NCBI RefSeq assembly: GCF_000520015.2
Contig: NZ_CP007044.2
Span: 3,162,001 to 3,226,000, forward strand
Reading direction: 5' to 3'
DNA length: 64,000 nucleotides
From: Chania multitudinisentens RB-25
GTDB lineage: Bacteria; Pseudomonadota; Gammaproteobacteria; Enterobacterales; Enterobacteriaceae
The translations under genes and the position numbers were made by a program. Below are positions 16,927-26,079 of the stretch, piece by piece. A model generated the notes under the pieces. The model saw nothing but the letters and a program-made list of their open reading frames with translations. It did no database searches and was not told the DNA's origin. Numbering within the stretch: position 1 is the first letter of the stretch; every line of letters begins with the position of its first letter.

Positions 16927-18021
16927 ATGGGTTCCGTTGTCTTGAGTAATGTCTGTAAATCTTATGGCGATACACATGTCATCAAAGATGTCTCTCTGAC
17001 CATTCCCGACGGCGAGTTCTGCGTGCTGGTCGGCCCCAGTGGTTGCGGTAAGTCAACGTTGCTGCGCATGATTGCCGGGCTGGAAGAGATCACCGGCGGG
17101 CAGGTGGCGATCAATGAAAAAGACGTCACCGACGTTGAGCCTAAACTGCGTGATATTGCCATGGTATTCCAGAGCTACGCGCTCTATCCGCAAATGTCGG
17201 TGCGGGAAAATATGGGCTTTGCGCTGAAGATGGCGAAGCTGCCGAAAGAGGAAATCAATCGCAAGGTGGATGCGGCGGCGGAGCTGCTTGGGCTTGGTGT
17301 GCTGCTTGATCGCCTGCCGAAAGATCTTTCCGGCGGCCAGCGCCAGCGGGTGGCGATGGGGCGGGCGATTGTACGCAATCCGCAGGTGTTTCTGTTTGAC
17401 GAACCGCTCTCTAACCTGGATGCCAAATTGCGCACCCAGGTACGCGGCGAGATCCGCGAACTGCATCGCCGCCTGAAAACCACCTCGGTGTATGTCACGC
17501 ACGATCAGATCGAAGCGATGACCATGGGGCAGATGATTGTGGTGCTGCGTGACGGGCGGATTGAACAGGTTGGCAGCCCGCTGGAACTCTACGATCGCCC
17601 GGCCAATCTGTTCGTTGCCGGGTTTATCGGCTCACCGGAAATCAACCAGTTAAAAGGTGAAATTGTGATACAGGGCGATGAAACCTTATTGCGCTTGGCG
17701 GATGATTCCCGGCTGCGCCTGCCAGAGGGATTGCAGGTGCAGGCCGGGCAACAGGTGGTTTATGCCATTCGCCCGGAGCAGGTCAACGTGGTGAATGCCG
17801 ATGATCAGCGCGGTGCGCTGAAAGCCACCATTACCGCGATCGAAAACACCGGTTCGGATATGCAACTGTTTTGCAATACCGGCGGCGGGGCGTTTACTTC
17901 GGTATTCAAACAGCGCCTTGATGTACAGGAAGGGGAAACGGTGTGGTTGCAGCCCAAACTGGCGGGTATTCATATTTTTGATGCCGAGAGCGGGCAACGC
18001 GTACCAGGCTGTGTTGGATAA
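16927..18021 (+). CDS. ABC sugar transporter ATPase (MalK/UgpC-like)
   Basis: A 364-residue ATPase with Walker A GPSGCGKST (near residue 38), signature LSGGQRQRVAMGRA, Walker B VFLFDEPLSNLDA and the switch His in VTHDQIEAMTM. The C-terminal 130 residues form the TOBE regulatory domain seen in MalK and UgpC. It powers import by the two preceding permeases. It starts at ATG 16927 after AAGGAG and ends 13 bases before the cytoplasmic lyase gene, showing operon structure. Confidence 0.9.
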   Translation: MGSVVLSNVCKSYGDTHVIKDVSLTIPDGEFCVLVGPSGCGKSTLLRMIAGLEEITGGQVAINEKDVTDVEPKLRDIAMVFQSYALYPQMSVRENMGFALKMAKLPKEEINRKVDAAAELLGLGVLLDRLPKDLSGGQRQRVAMGRAIVRNPQVFLFDEPLSNLDAKLRTQVRGEIRELHRRLKTTSVYVTHDQIEAMTMGQMIVVLRDGRIEQVGSPLELYDRPANLFVAGFIGSPEINQLKGEIVIQGDETLLRLADDSRLRLPEGLQVQAGQQVVYAIRPEQVNVVNADDQRGALKATITAIENTGSDMQLFCNTGGGAFTSVFKQRLDVQEGETVWLQPKLAGIHIFDAESGQRVPGCVG

Positions 18022-18034
18022 GATAAGGATAAGA

Positions 18035-19168
18035 ATGAAGTTATATACCCTGGATGCTGCCTGTCTGGAAAATGCTCGGCACCGATTGCAGCAGCCTTTT
18101 TCACCCTTGCAGGCCGCGCTGGCCCGGCTGGTCAGCGAAGCCGACGCTCTGCGCGGCCAGCCGCTGGAAACGGTGGTACACAAAAAGCTGCGCCCGGTAA
18201 GTGGCGATCCTCATGATTATTACAGCTTGGGAACCTATTGGTGGCCGAACCCGCGCCGGCCCAACGGCTTGCCCTATATCCGGCGCGATGGGCATACCAA
18301 TCCGCAATGCCAGAATAATGATACCGACACCACGCGGGTGATCCGCATGTGCGAGCGCTGCCTGACGCTCGGGCTGGCGTGGTATTTCACCGAGCAGCGC
18401 AGGTATGCGCTGGCGGCAGCCGAACAGATCCGTTGCTGGTTTCTCAATGCCGATACCCTGATGAACCCGCACCTGAATTATGGCCAGGCGATACCAGGCA
18501 TTGTGTCCGGGCGCGGCACTGGGCTTATCGACACCCGCCTGATGTGGATGGTGATCGACACCATTGGCCTGATAACTTCTGCAAACGTGTTGGATACCGA
18601 CGATATTATCGGGCTGCACCAGTGGTTTCGTGATTTCAATCACTGGATGTATCACAGCGAGGTCGGCCATTCTGAATACGTGTGGCATAACAATCACGGC
18701 ACCTGGTATGACGCGCAGCGTGCGGTGAACGCCTTGTTTTATGGTGATAAAGGGTTGGTGGCGCGAGTGATTCAGCAGGGCATTACCCAGCGCATGGCGG
18801 CCCAAATCGATCAGGATGGCAAACAGACCATGGAGCTGGAGCGGCCGGTGCCGTTCCATTACTCATTGTTCAACCTGGAAGCACATCTGTTGCTCAACCG
18901 CTATGCGGAGCACGTCGAGTTTGACCGCTGGAACGAGATGCGTGATGGCAGAAGCGTTAAGCTGGGGATCGATTATCTGGTGCCGTTTATTGCCGAGCCG
19001 GATTTATGGCCGTACAGCGATTTACAGGGGATTGTTTGGGACAGCGCACTGCGCCTGCTGCTGCAATCCATCCGGGGTTATCCGCAAGAAACCCGTTATA
19101 AAACCGTGCTGGCAACGTTCCCCGCAGAGACGCTCAGCTTGCAGGAACAACTGATGTGGTGTTGTTAG
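18035..19168 (+). CDS. Cytoplasmic alginate lyase-family protein
   Basis: A 377-residue paralogue of the secreted lyase at 11857-13092. Shared blocks are HDYYSLGTYWWPNPRRPNG, NYGQAIPGIVSGRGTGLIDT and the catalytic WHNNHGTWYDAQ. Unlike its paralogue it has no signal peptide (it starts MKLYTLDAACLEN), so it should cut oligomers after import. ATG 18035 follows AAGGATAAG and lies 13 bases past the ATPase stop; an upstream in-frame ATG would overlap the ATPase by 100 bases and is rejected. Having one secreted and one cytosolic member of the family around one control region suggests stepwise degradation. Confidence 0.8.
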   Translation: MKLYTLDAACLENARHRLQQPFSPLQAALARLVSEADALRGQPLETVVHKKLRPVSGDPHDYYSLGTYWWPNPRRPNGLPYIRRDGHTNPQCQNNDTDTTRVIRMCERCLTLGLAWYFTEQRRYALAAAEQIRCWFLNADTLMNPHLNYGQAIPGIVSGRGTGLIDTRLMWMVIDTIGLITSANVLDTDDIIGLHQWFRDFNHWMYHSEVGHSEYVWHNNHGTWYDAQRAVNALFYGDKGLVARVIQQGITQRMAAQIDQDGKQTMELERPVPFHYSLFNLEAHLLLNRYAEHVEFDRWNEMRDGRSVKLGIDYLVPFIAEPDLWPYSDLQGIVWDSALRLLLQSIRGYPQETRYKTVLATFPAETLSLQEQLMWCC

Positions 19169-19310
19169 CGGGAGGAATAGGGTTTCTTTTGCATCATGCT
19201 GTTACTGCTGACAGAATCTGACAGTGCGGTCATGCAGAATACTGCGTGACGGTTAGCAAACCTGCAACTGAAAGTATGACAGATAGACACAAAACACAGG
19301 GAGAAAGGCG

Positions 19311-19730
19311 ATGACAGAACGTACCGGAGGATGTGCGTGCGGGGCAATCAAATTCAGGATCACGGCTCCATTTATGGGGGTGGGTGTATGTCACTGTACT
19401 GATTGCCAGAAAGCGACGGGGGGAGCGCCGAATTACGTTGCCCTTGCGCCGGAGGCTTCTTTTGAAATCACGCAAGGTGAAGTTAAGGTTTATCGCAGCA
19501 AAGGGGACAGCGGCAAGGAAGTGGGGCGCGCTTTCTGCCCCGAATGTGGCACACCGCTCTGGAGCAAACCTGCTCCGTTTGTGGCGGTTAAACTCGGAGC
19601 CTTGGATGACAATGCGGATCTGACGCCAAACTTGCATTTGTATACTGCGTCGGCGGCACCTTGGCACCTGATGCACGAAGGGATACCGGCTTTCCCTAAA
19701 ATGCCGCCGCCTTTACCACAAGGCGAATAA
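19311..19730 (+). CDS. GFA-family zinc protein (CENP-V/GFA domain)
   Basis: A 139-residue protein of the glutathione-dependent formaldehyde-activating (GFA) fold. Zinc ligands are visible as CAC (residues 8-10), CHCTDC and CPECG. Family members bind glutathione adducts, but many have no known reaction, so the substrate is unclear. GGAGAAAGG precedes ATG 19311. It is a stand-alone gene, convergent with the EamA gene across a strong terminator. Confidence 0.82.
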   Translation: MTERTGGCACGAIKFRITAPFMGVGVCHCTDCQKATGGAPNYVALAPEASFEITQGEVKVYRSKGDSGKEVGRAFCPECGTPLWSKPAPFVAVKLGALDDNADLTPNLHLYTASAAPWHLMHEGIPAFPKMPPPLPQGE

Positions 19731-19792
19731 CGCACATTAATCATGCGAGCAGCAGGGAAAACGGCAACTCGAATGATAGTGTTGCTCAAACA

Positions 19793-19822
19793 GAGCCAGC
19801 GTGATGTTTCATGCTGGCTCTT
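19793..19822. terminator. Bidirectional terminator
   Basis: A perfect 9-bp stem AGAGCCAGC / GCTGGCTCT extended by a G-U and three further pairs to a TGTT loop. It is followed by TTAATATT on the plus strand and lies between the convergent GFA and EamA genes. Confidence 0.75.
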
Positions 19823-19833
19823 AATATTGATGC

Positions 19834-20742
19834 TCAGGAAAACTTTTTCGCTCCGAAGACGCAGACCAACACACCGGCCATGACGGCGAGCATCGAAAGT
19901 TGAACGGTTTCATGCAGTATCAAACCCGCCAGCGCCAGGCCAAAAAAGGGTTGTAGCAGTTGTAACTGACCAACAGCGGCAATACCGCCCTGCGCCAAAC
20001 CGCGATACCAGAAAATAAACCCAAGCCACATGCTGAACAGAGAGACATAAGCCAAAGCTATCCATGCGCTGCGGCTGACTATTGGCCAGATACTGGGGGC
20101 TGAAAATACGGTGACGGCAGTCGTCAGCGGTAAAGCGATCGCCAGCGCCCAAGAGATAACCTGCCATCCGCCGAGCTTGCGCGTAAGCACCGCACCTTCT
20201 GCATAGCCCAGGCCACAAAGTAGAACCGCAGCAATCATTAACACATCACCAAGCCATGAGCTGCCTGAACCTTGGCTCAGTGCAAAACTGCCCACGCATA
20301 GGCTGCCCAACAGCGAGAATAGCCAGAACGCGGGTTTTGGCCGTTCTCCACCGCGTATCACGCCAAAACAGGCGGTTGCCAGCGGAAGAAGGCCGATATA
20401 GACCAGCGAATGTGCCGAGGTGGTATGTTGCAAGGCGAATGCCGTTAATAAAGGGAAGCCAATCACCACGCCGAGAGCGACAAAAATCAGCGGTAGAATT
20501 TCGTGCCTCTGCGGGAGTTGCTGTTTTATCATCAATAGCGCGCCAATGGCCAGGAAGCCCGCAATGGTCGCTCTTATGGCAGTCAAGAAAATCGGGTCGA
20601 ATTCAAGCACCGCTACGCGCGTTGCAGGCAAAGAACCACTGAAAATCAGCATGCCCACAAAACCATTGATCCAACCCTGAGCTGGGTTATTGAGATTTCT
20701 GGTACTGACAGCCGCGATGGTATTTCCCGTATTCCCATTCAT
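19834..20742 (-). CDS. EamA/DMT-family transporter
   Basis: A 302-residue inner-membrane protein with ten hydrophobic helices in two EamA repeats (IFSGSLPATRVAVLEFDP at the start of the first; the second begins around WQVISWALAIALP). DMT exporters of this type move amino acids or other metabolites out of the cell, but the substrate cannot be read here. GGAG lies upstream of ATG 20742. Confidence 0.8.
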   Translation of the reverse strand: MNGNTGNTIAAVSTRNLNNPAQGWINGFVGMLIFSGSLPATRVAVLEFDPIFLTAIRATIAGFLAIGALLMIKQQLPQRHEILPLIFVALGVVIGFPLLTAFALQHTTSAHSLVYIGLLPLATACFGVIRGGERPKPAFWLFSLLGSLCVGSFALSQGSGSSWLGDVLMIAAVLLCGLGYAEGAVLTRKLGGWQVISWALAIALPLTTAVTVFSAPSIWPIVSRSAWIALAYVSLFSMWLGFIFWYRGLAQGGIAAVGQLQLLQPFFGLALAGLILHETVQLSMLAVMAGVLVCVFGAKKFS

Positions 20743-20957
20743 TCTGATACCACTCCATTTTTTTATAGTTAATGGTTTTCAAGATGCAGATGCTCCTTGT
20801 TTCTACCAGAAACTGCCTGGCAGATAACGGTAAAACAATACCGTATTTTCCAGGTTAAGTGGTTTGGAGATATCGCTGTCATATTTACGTTGCTGGTGGG
20901 GGGATTCAGTGAGCCCGGAAGATGTAACCCGGGCATCAGGATGGATCTTAAATCTAT

Positions 20958-21314
20958 CTATAAATCTGACCATACGGCCAGTTCATAACCATCTGGGTCA
21001 ATAAAATGAAATCTGCGCCCGCCTGGAAATGAGAACACTGGTTTGACTATCTGAGCCCCCACGGCTTCCAGGCGTTTTTGCGTTTCCTCAAGCTGTTCTG
21101 TATACAGAATAACCAAAGGCCCACCTGCGGGTTTAGGCTCACTCAGCGTGGTTAAACCGCCACATAGCCTCCCGTCAGTAAATTCACAATATCGTGGCCC
21201 ATAAACGGTAAACTGCCAGTTGAACACTTCCCCATAAAATTTTTTTGAGCGTTCAATGTCGCTGACGGCAAATTCGATGTTATCTATGCAGCCATGCTTT
21301 CTCTGTGAATCCAT
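20958..21314 (-). CDS. VOC-family (glyoxalase-like) protein
   Basis: A 118-residue protein with a vicinal-oxygen-chelate fold: the first beta-alpha-beta unit is IDNIEFAVSDIERSKKFYGEVF and the second ends RFHFIDPDGYELAVW, carrying the usual metal-ligand Glu. Members include glyoxalases, dioxygenases and antibiotic-binding proteins; the function here is unknown. ATG 21314 is chosen because AGAAGGA lies 8 bases upstream; a GTG one codon earlier is possible. Confidence 0.8.
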   Translation of the reverse strand: MDSQRKHGCIDNIEFAVSDIERSKKFYGEVFNWQFTVYGPRYCEFTDGRLCGGLTTLSEPKPAGGPLVILYTEQLEETQKRLEAVGAQIVKPVFSFPGGRRFHFIDPDGYELAVWSDL

Positions 21315-21471
21315 CACATATTCCTTCTATTAGTTCAGCCATAGCCGCTCATCCGGTAAGAAATAACGGCTACCAGTAAAACACCGGCAATATTTTACTG
21401 AATAAAAGACGGTCAATCTTTGCGCCTTATCAGGAAGGAAGCTTCACGTTTCATGGCCATTTGCGCTGGCC

Positions 21472-22602
21472 TTAGTTAAACGTGACCAGCATTTCTGTTG
21501 AGGCATCAACGGGGCCGGTCGGTAAACTGGTGCCGCCGGAGCACAACCGCCAGGTGATCTGATTATTGAACGCTTTGGCAGTTTCTGCGCTGGCGATACT
21601 TCCCACTTTAAGCTGAGTATTATCAAACGGAATGCCGGTGGTGCCATTACAAGCTCCACTACCGGTTATGCCGTTATCAATTTCCCCGGTGATATAGCCA
21701 CCGCCTTGGGTCAGTGCCAGGCGGGTAGGCGTGGCCGAATACAGGCCGCTGATAGCACGGAACTGGACGTTGATGTTGGCATTAATCCGATCGGTATCCT
21801 GTGAACAGGATACCGTCAAAGGGTAGGTCAGGCGTGCCAGTTCGCTTCCCGCTTGGGTATTACGCTGCACGCCGCCAAAGTTGATATTGGTGGTGGTCGC
21901 CACCGTGCAGATTAGGGTAGAGATGCGCAGGGTGATTTCGCTTGGCAGAATCTGTTGTGTTAAATCGTAGCCTGCGACGTTCTGATAACTGCCGGCATAC
22001 ATGGGCGGAACGGCGACTTGTCGGCTGGTTTGCGTACCATCAGCCACCATCACCCAGGTTCCTGCTATCTGAACATTCCGCCTTACGCTGGTGCTGTAGA
22101 AAAACTCTATTATGGTGGTGCGTGGGGGTAAGCACCATTCCCGGGTACCACTGTAAACGGGGCCGGTGATGACATGCCCTGAACTGGTTCTTCCCTCCGT
22201 GATGGGTAGCCCTATGGTACCAGCAAGTGTTTCCTGAACACCGGTGTTTAAGGTGTATGTTGCATTTGCGGTCGCTCTGGGAATCAACCCTACCCCAGGC
22301 GCAATTTGCAATGCCTTGTAACCCGCGATCGTGGTGAGTTTTGACGTCTGGAGGCAGGCTGTTCTTATATCGGATATCGACGTGAGCCCGGCATATGGAC
22401 TGTGTCTCTGGCCACCTATATACCCGATCAAAGAGGCACTAAACGGCATCCCTTCCCATACGATCCCACTATTTTTACCGATGGTGATAGTTTCAGCGGC
22501 CTTGGGCGCAGGGGAGGAGATAAGTGATAGAGCCAGCACTGCCAGCAACCGCCAAGTGCTGCGATGATCCCCGTTGTGCCGGGAGTGGAGTTGTGTTTGC
22601 AT
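21472..22602 (-). CDS. Two-domain fimbrial tip adhesin
   Basis: A 376-residue secreted protein, last gene of the minus-strand fimbrial operon. Residues 1-36 contain a signal peptide (LLAVLALSLISSPAPKA). The N-terminal 180 residues form an unrecognised receptor-binding domain with two cysteines. The C-terminal part (from about TLICTVATTTNINFGGVQ) is a pilin domain with the cysteine pair and a final donor-strand acceptor edge ending TEMLVTFN. Its place at the end of the operon and its size suit a FimH-like adhesin. The receptor is unknown. Confidence 0.78.
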   Translation of the reverse strand: MQTQLHSRHNGDHRSTWRLLAVLALSLISSPAPKAAETITIGKNSGIVWEGMPFSASLIGYIGGQRHSPYAGLTSISDIRTACLQTSKLTTIAGYKALQIAPGVGLIPRATANATYTLNTGVQETLAGTIGLPITEGRTSSGHVITGPVYSGTREWCLPPRTTIIEFFYSTSVRRNVQIAGTWVMVADGTQTSRQVAVPPMYAGSYQNVAGYDLTQQILPSEITLRISTLICTVATTTNINFGGVQRNTQAGSELARLTYPLTVSCSQDTDRINANINVQFRAISGLYSATPTRLALTQGGGYITGEIDNGITGSGACNGTTGIPFDNTQLKVGSIASAETAKAFNNQITWRLCSGGTSLPTGPVDASTEMLVTFN

Positions 22603-22656
22603 GGCTTTTATATTCCTGTTTTTACGTTCTGTAATGCCGTTGGCTGCCTTTAGCCG

Positions 22657-25254
22657 TTATTTCCCCTGACAGGTTACGGTCAGCATGTGTATCGGGTTAT
22701 TGGCTGATGGCGCAGCGGCGTCTTTCAGGTTGAAAGATGCCAGGCACTGTTGGTATGCCTCTTTACCCCATGTCACCTTGAGTTTCCCCTGTTCCGGCAG
22801 GCCGCTCATATACACCTGCCCAGCTTCCCCTACGATCCCGGTATTAGGTTTGTTTGCCGCCGTACCCTCTACGGCCGCCAGCGCCCCGAACGGCAGCGGC
22901 GTTTTGTCCGCTTGCAACAGCGTTATCAGCACCTGATAACCGACGTGCGTGGCAAAGTTGGCCATCACTACGGCCCCTTTGGTTGGATAAACGTTCAGGG
23001 TGGATTGCGTGACATCCACATTGTCCGGCAAAGTGGCCGGGTTCAGGCCGACGTTGTTGAGCTGATAGTTCGACAGGTAGGGTACGATTGCATAACCACG
23101 GCTGTCCGTGCGGATATCGCCGTTCATAACGTTGGTACGCTTGGCACCTGGCGCGCTGACAACGGCAACCGAATTACCCAGCATCTGGCCGAATGTCACC
23201 CCTTCCGGGTGCACAACGACGCCGCCGTTGCCGCTCAGATTCAGGGCACGATTCTGGTTGTTATAGCTATAACCCATGCTGACGGCCCCTTTGCTTCCTT
23301 GATAGCTGGTATTCAACGTGCTGTTATTATTGCCTTGCTCATTGGACCAACCCTGCATCACGCTATAGGAGAGGCGGCTATCCAACGCGCTGCCGCTAAT
23401 CCCGGCCTGCTGTTGCACTTGCCCCTGATTGTTGTGAGTCATCTGGTAACTGGCATAGGCGTTGCTTAAGGTTGCCGATTGACTGAACAGGCTGAATGGC
23501 ACCTGGACGTTCAACGATAACTGCCGATTTTCCGGCCAATCGCCATCCCCTTTGAGCCGGTCAATACTGTAGGCCAAGCCGTAACTCACGCCGCGATAAC
23601 TGCCGTTGTAGCCAGCCGACACCGTGTTCACCACCTTGTTATTATCCCAGAAGTCGTTACGGGAAGCAGACAGGTACAGCGAACCCCATGACTCCAGTTG
23701 TTGGCTGAGCCGTACCTGGAAATCGGAACGCCGACGTTCCAGCGTCCAAGGAACTTGCCCATCACTGAGCTGGAAGCCGAAACTATTGAAGTCGGCAAAA
23801 CTGTAATAGTGGCGGGTGGAATAGCGATAAGCGGTTAGATCTACCGCCGTGCCGGTGCTCAGCAGGCTTTTGGCATAGCGCAACCGGTAAGAATAGCCTT
23901 GCTGGTGGTCGTCTTGCCCAGGCAGTTTGGCGTTGGAGGTGGTGATATCCGCCGACAACGCACCGAAGTTGCCCAGAGAGAAACCGCTACCCGCCACGGC
24001 GGAGGCGTAATCTCTGGCCAGCAGTGTGCCGCCATACAGGGTGATATCATGGGGCAGGCCATAAATAGCGGTGCCCAGCACAAATTCTGCCTGCTGTGAG
24101 TCAACCGTGATCCCCCCGTTGTAATGGCCCGCCGTCACTTCATATTTCAGGCTGCCTTGCCGCCGCATCACAGGGAGTGATGAAAAGGCGAGTGTTTGGG
24201 TACGCACGGAACCATCGGCTTCGTTAATAGTAAGAAGGAGGTCACCCGCTTGCCCGGTTTGGAACAGGTCATTGATACGGAATGGCCCCGGAGCTACATA
24301 GGTCTGATAGACAACATTACCGTTCTGGCTTACCGTGACGCGGGCGTTGGTTTGCGCGATGCCGCTGATGATCGGTGCAAAACCGCGCAAGCTGGTGGGC
24401 AGCATATCATCACTGGAATTGAGCTTGACCCCGCGAAACGGGATGCTGTCAAATACGTCGCTCTCCGTGTTGCTTTCCCCCAGTAGAATTTCCGAACGCC
24501 AGGGTTTGATATCGCGTTGCAGAAAGGTGTTGGTAAACTGCGTGCTCTGGGTGGTTGAGTTTGACTGGCTATCGGTATTGCGTGAGTAGGTCATGTTGCT
24601 GCGCAAACGCCAGGCCAACCAGTTGGCCCCGCCTTGTACGTTAGCAAACAGACTGGTCTGGGTATTGTTGCCCATGTCTGCCTGTGCACTTTGCCAATTG
24701 CGCCCACCGTTCAGATTATAATTGAACATCAAGGCAGATACCCCGTGATCCCATAAGTCGGGGTTAACCGAGCCTTGCGCATTGGGCTGCATCGCCACCT
24801 GCGGGATACTGATATCCAGGCGAAGTTGAGCAAGGTCAAATTGGATCTTTGCTTCTGGGATCAGAAGCGCAAGGTCGTCAACAGGTTTCTCCGGTAATAG
24901 CCCGGTAAAGGAGGGTAACACTTGCGTGTTGACGCCCAACTGGTGCAGGAAATCTGGCGTGAGCTGCGGCTGAATATCCCCATGGGTGTTCGCCTCGAAT
25001 ACCAGGGTGTGTTGCCCTTTATCTATCTGGTTGATAAACAAAGAGACAGTATAAGTACCGGGTGGTGTTTTCCCCGATATTCCAAAAGCGCTCAGATCCA
25101 CTGCGGCCGCGTTGGTTCCCCCTAAAGAAAGTAATCCAGGGTCAAAATAGTCTTGTGCCAGGGCTGGGGCAGCACTTACCAGCAGTGTTGCTCCCGCCAG
25201 CGCAGGCAATAATGTGAAATCAGTATGTCGTGTTGCCATTACTATCGCATCCAT
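22657..25254 (-). CDS. Fimbrial outer-membrane usher
   Basis: About 865 residues from ATG 25254. After a signal peptide (TLLPALAGATLLVSAAPALA) comes the periplasmic N-domain with YFDPGLLSLGG. The 24-strand pore follows, with the plug region and FRINDLFQTGQAGDLLLTI, and the C-terminal domain has a cysteine pair (QQCLASF ... LTVTCQGK). It forms the secretion pore and assembles pilins delivered by the chaperones. A second start, ATG 25239, gives a shorter signal peptide. The longer frame to 25344 overlaps the chaperone gene and is rejected. Confidence 0.9.
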   Translation of the reverse strand: MDAIVMATRHTDFTLLPALAGATLLVSAAPALAQDYFDPGLLSLGGTNAAAVDLSAFGISGKTPPGTYTVSLFINQIDKGQHTLVFEANTHGDIQPQLTPDFLHQLGVNTQVLPSFTGLLPEKPVDDLALLIPEAKIQFDLAQLRLDISIPQVAMQPNAQGSVNPDLWDHGVSALMFNYNLNGGRNWQSAQADMGNNTQTSLFANVQGGANWLAWRLRSNMTYSRNTDSQSNSTTQSTQFTNTFLQRDIKPWRSEILLGESNTESDVFDSIPFRGVKLNSSDDMLPTSLRGFAPIISGIAQTNARVTVSQNGNVVYQTYVAPGPFRINDLFQTGQAGDLLLTINEADGSVRTQTLAFSSLPVMRRQGSLKYEVTAGHYNGGITVDSQQAEFVLGTAIYGLPHDITLYGGTLLARDYASAVAGSGFSLGNFGALSADITTSNAKLPGQDDHQQGYSYRLRYAKSLLSTGTAVDLTAYRYSTRHYYSFADFNSFGFQLSDGQVPWTLERRRSDFQVRLSQQLESWGSLYLSASRNDFWDNNKVVNTVSAGYNGSYRGVSYGLAYSIDRLKGDGDWPENRQLSLNVQVPFSLFSQSATLSNAYASYQMTHNNQGQVQQQAGISGSALDSRLSYSVMQGWSNEQGNNNSTLNTSYQGSKGAVSMGYSYNNQNRALNLSGNGGVVVHPEGVTFGQMLGNSVAVVSAPGAKRTNVMNGDIRTDSRGYAIVPYLSNYQLNNVGLNPATLPDNVDVTQSTLNVYPTKGAVVMANFATHVGYQVLITLLQADKTPLPFGALAAVEGTAANKPNTGIVGEAGQVYMSGLPEQGKLKVTWGKEAYQQCLASFNLKDAAAPSANNPIHMLTVTCQGK

Positions 25255-25300
25255 AACGCAAACTAGGGTGTTATTGGTTTGTGCGTCACGCCCCAAAAGC

Positions 25301-26071
25301 CTACAGGGGGCGCTGCTCGGCTGGGGTACTCCAACCGTCTTCATCGATCAGTTGCCATGTCACGTTGCCCAATGCGTTGTCTGGCAGGGTGTAACGCTGC
25401 TGGCCTTTCGGGGGAACCATCAGGCGCAACTGTGTTTTGTCGAGCGCCGTTGTTCCCACCTTTAACTGTGAAAATGTCAGCCAGTAGGGTGTTGGGTTAT
25501 CAGCAATCAGTTGGTTACCTTCGCGGCGGAATTTCAGCTTGGGGGCCATATCCGCCACTGCCCGTTTCACCAGCCCGGCCGGGCGATAAAACACTTTCAT
25601 ATTGCTGGTGACCGTCAGCACCATCTGTTTTTCTTCTGTGCGCTGCTCCGGCGCTGCCTGAGCGGGGATAGCCTTCATTGAGATAAAGAATACGGACTCA
25701 CGATCGGCCGGTAACGGCTCACTGTTACGCCGGATGCGCAACGTTAATTCACTGTTGGCTTCAAAACGTGCCAGCGGTGGCGTAACAATAAACGGCATCG
25801 CCGGATGCTCACCTTCTGTCATGGCCACATTGCCGGTCGCCAGATCAACGGGCTGTATCCAGGACTGCATCAGATAAGGGTAAGGGGTACTGTTATTGGC
25901 GGCCAGGGTGACCCCTTTTTTGTCGTTCTCAAGATAAATCACTCGCAACACCTGAAAGGAAATCCCCTGAGGCGTAGCTGAGGTTGTCTGGGCTCGAGCT
26001 GTGCTGGTGCAGACCATCAACAGGCCAAGCAACCAGCCGACGGTGCACCAGCGTAATAAAGTATTCATCAT
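25301..26071 (-). CDS. Periplasmic fimbrial chaperone (third of three)
   Basis: A 256-residue PapD/FimC-type chaperone with a signal peptide ending STARA-Q. The pilin-anchoring Arg is in FQVLRVIYL and the Lys in NMKVFYRP, the pair that grips the pilin C-terminus. The family signature PADRESVFFI is intact. ATG 26071 is preceded by AGGAAACACC. It sits just before the usher gene and 8 bases after the second chaperone gene, so all three chaperones are expressed together. Confidence 0.87.
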   Translation of the reverse strand: MMNTLLRWCTVGWLLGLLMVCTSTARAQTTSATPQGISFQVLRVIYLENDKKGVTLAANNSTPYPYLMQSWIQPVDLATGNVAMTEGEHPAMPFIVTPPLARFEANSELTLRIRRNSEPLPADRESVFFISMKAIPAQAAPEQRTEEKQMVLTVTSNMKVFYRPAGLVKRAVADMAPKLKFRREGNQLIADNPTPYWLTFSQLKVGTTALDKTQLRLMVPPKGQQRYTLPDNALGNVTWQLIDEDGWSTPAEQRPL

Positions 26072-26079
26072 GGTGTTTC

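Noticed and set aside
18101..18859. Open frame of 252 codons opposite the cytoplasmic lyase gene
   Set aside because: Antisense of a conserved lyase; no family match and no start signal.
22750..23469. Open frame of 239 codons opposite the usher gene
   Set aside because: It is the mirror of a GC-rich coding region, has no ribosome-binding site and no recognisable domain; the usher on the other strand explains the sequence.
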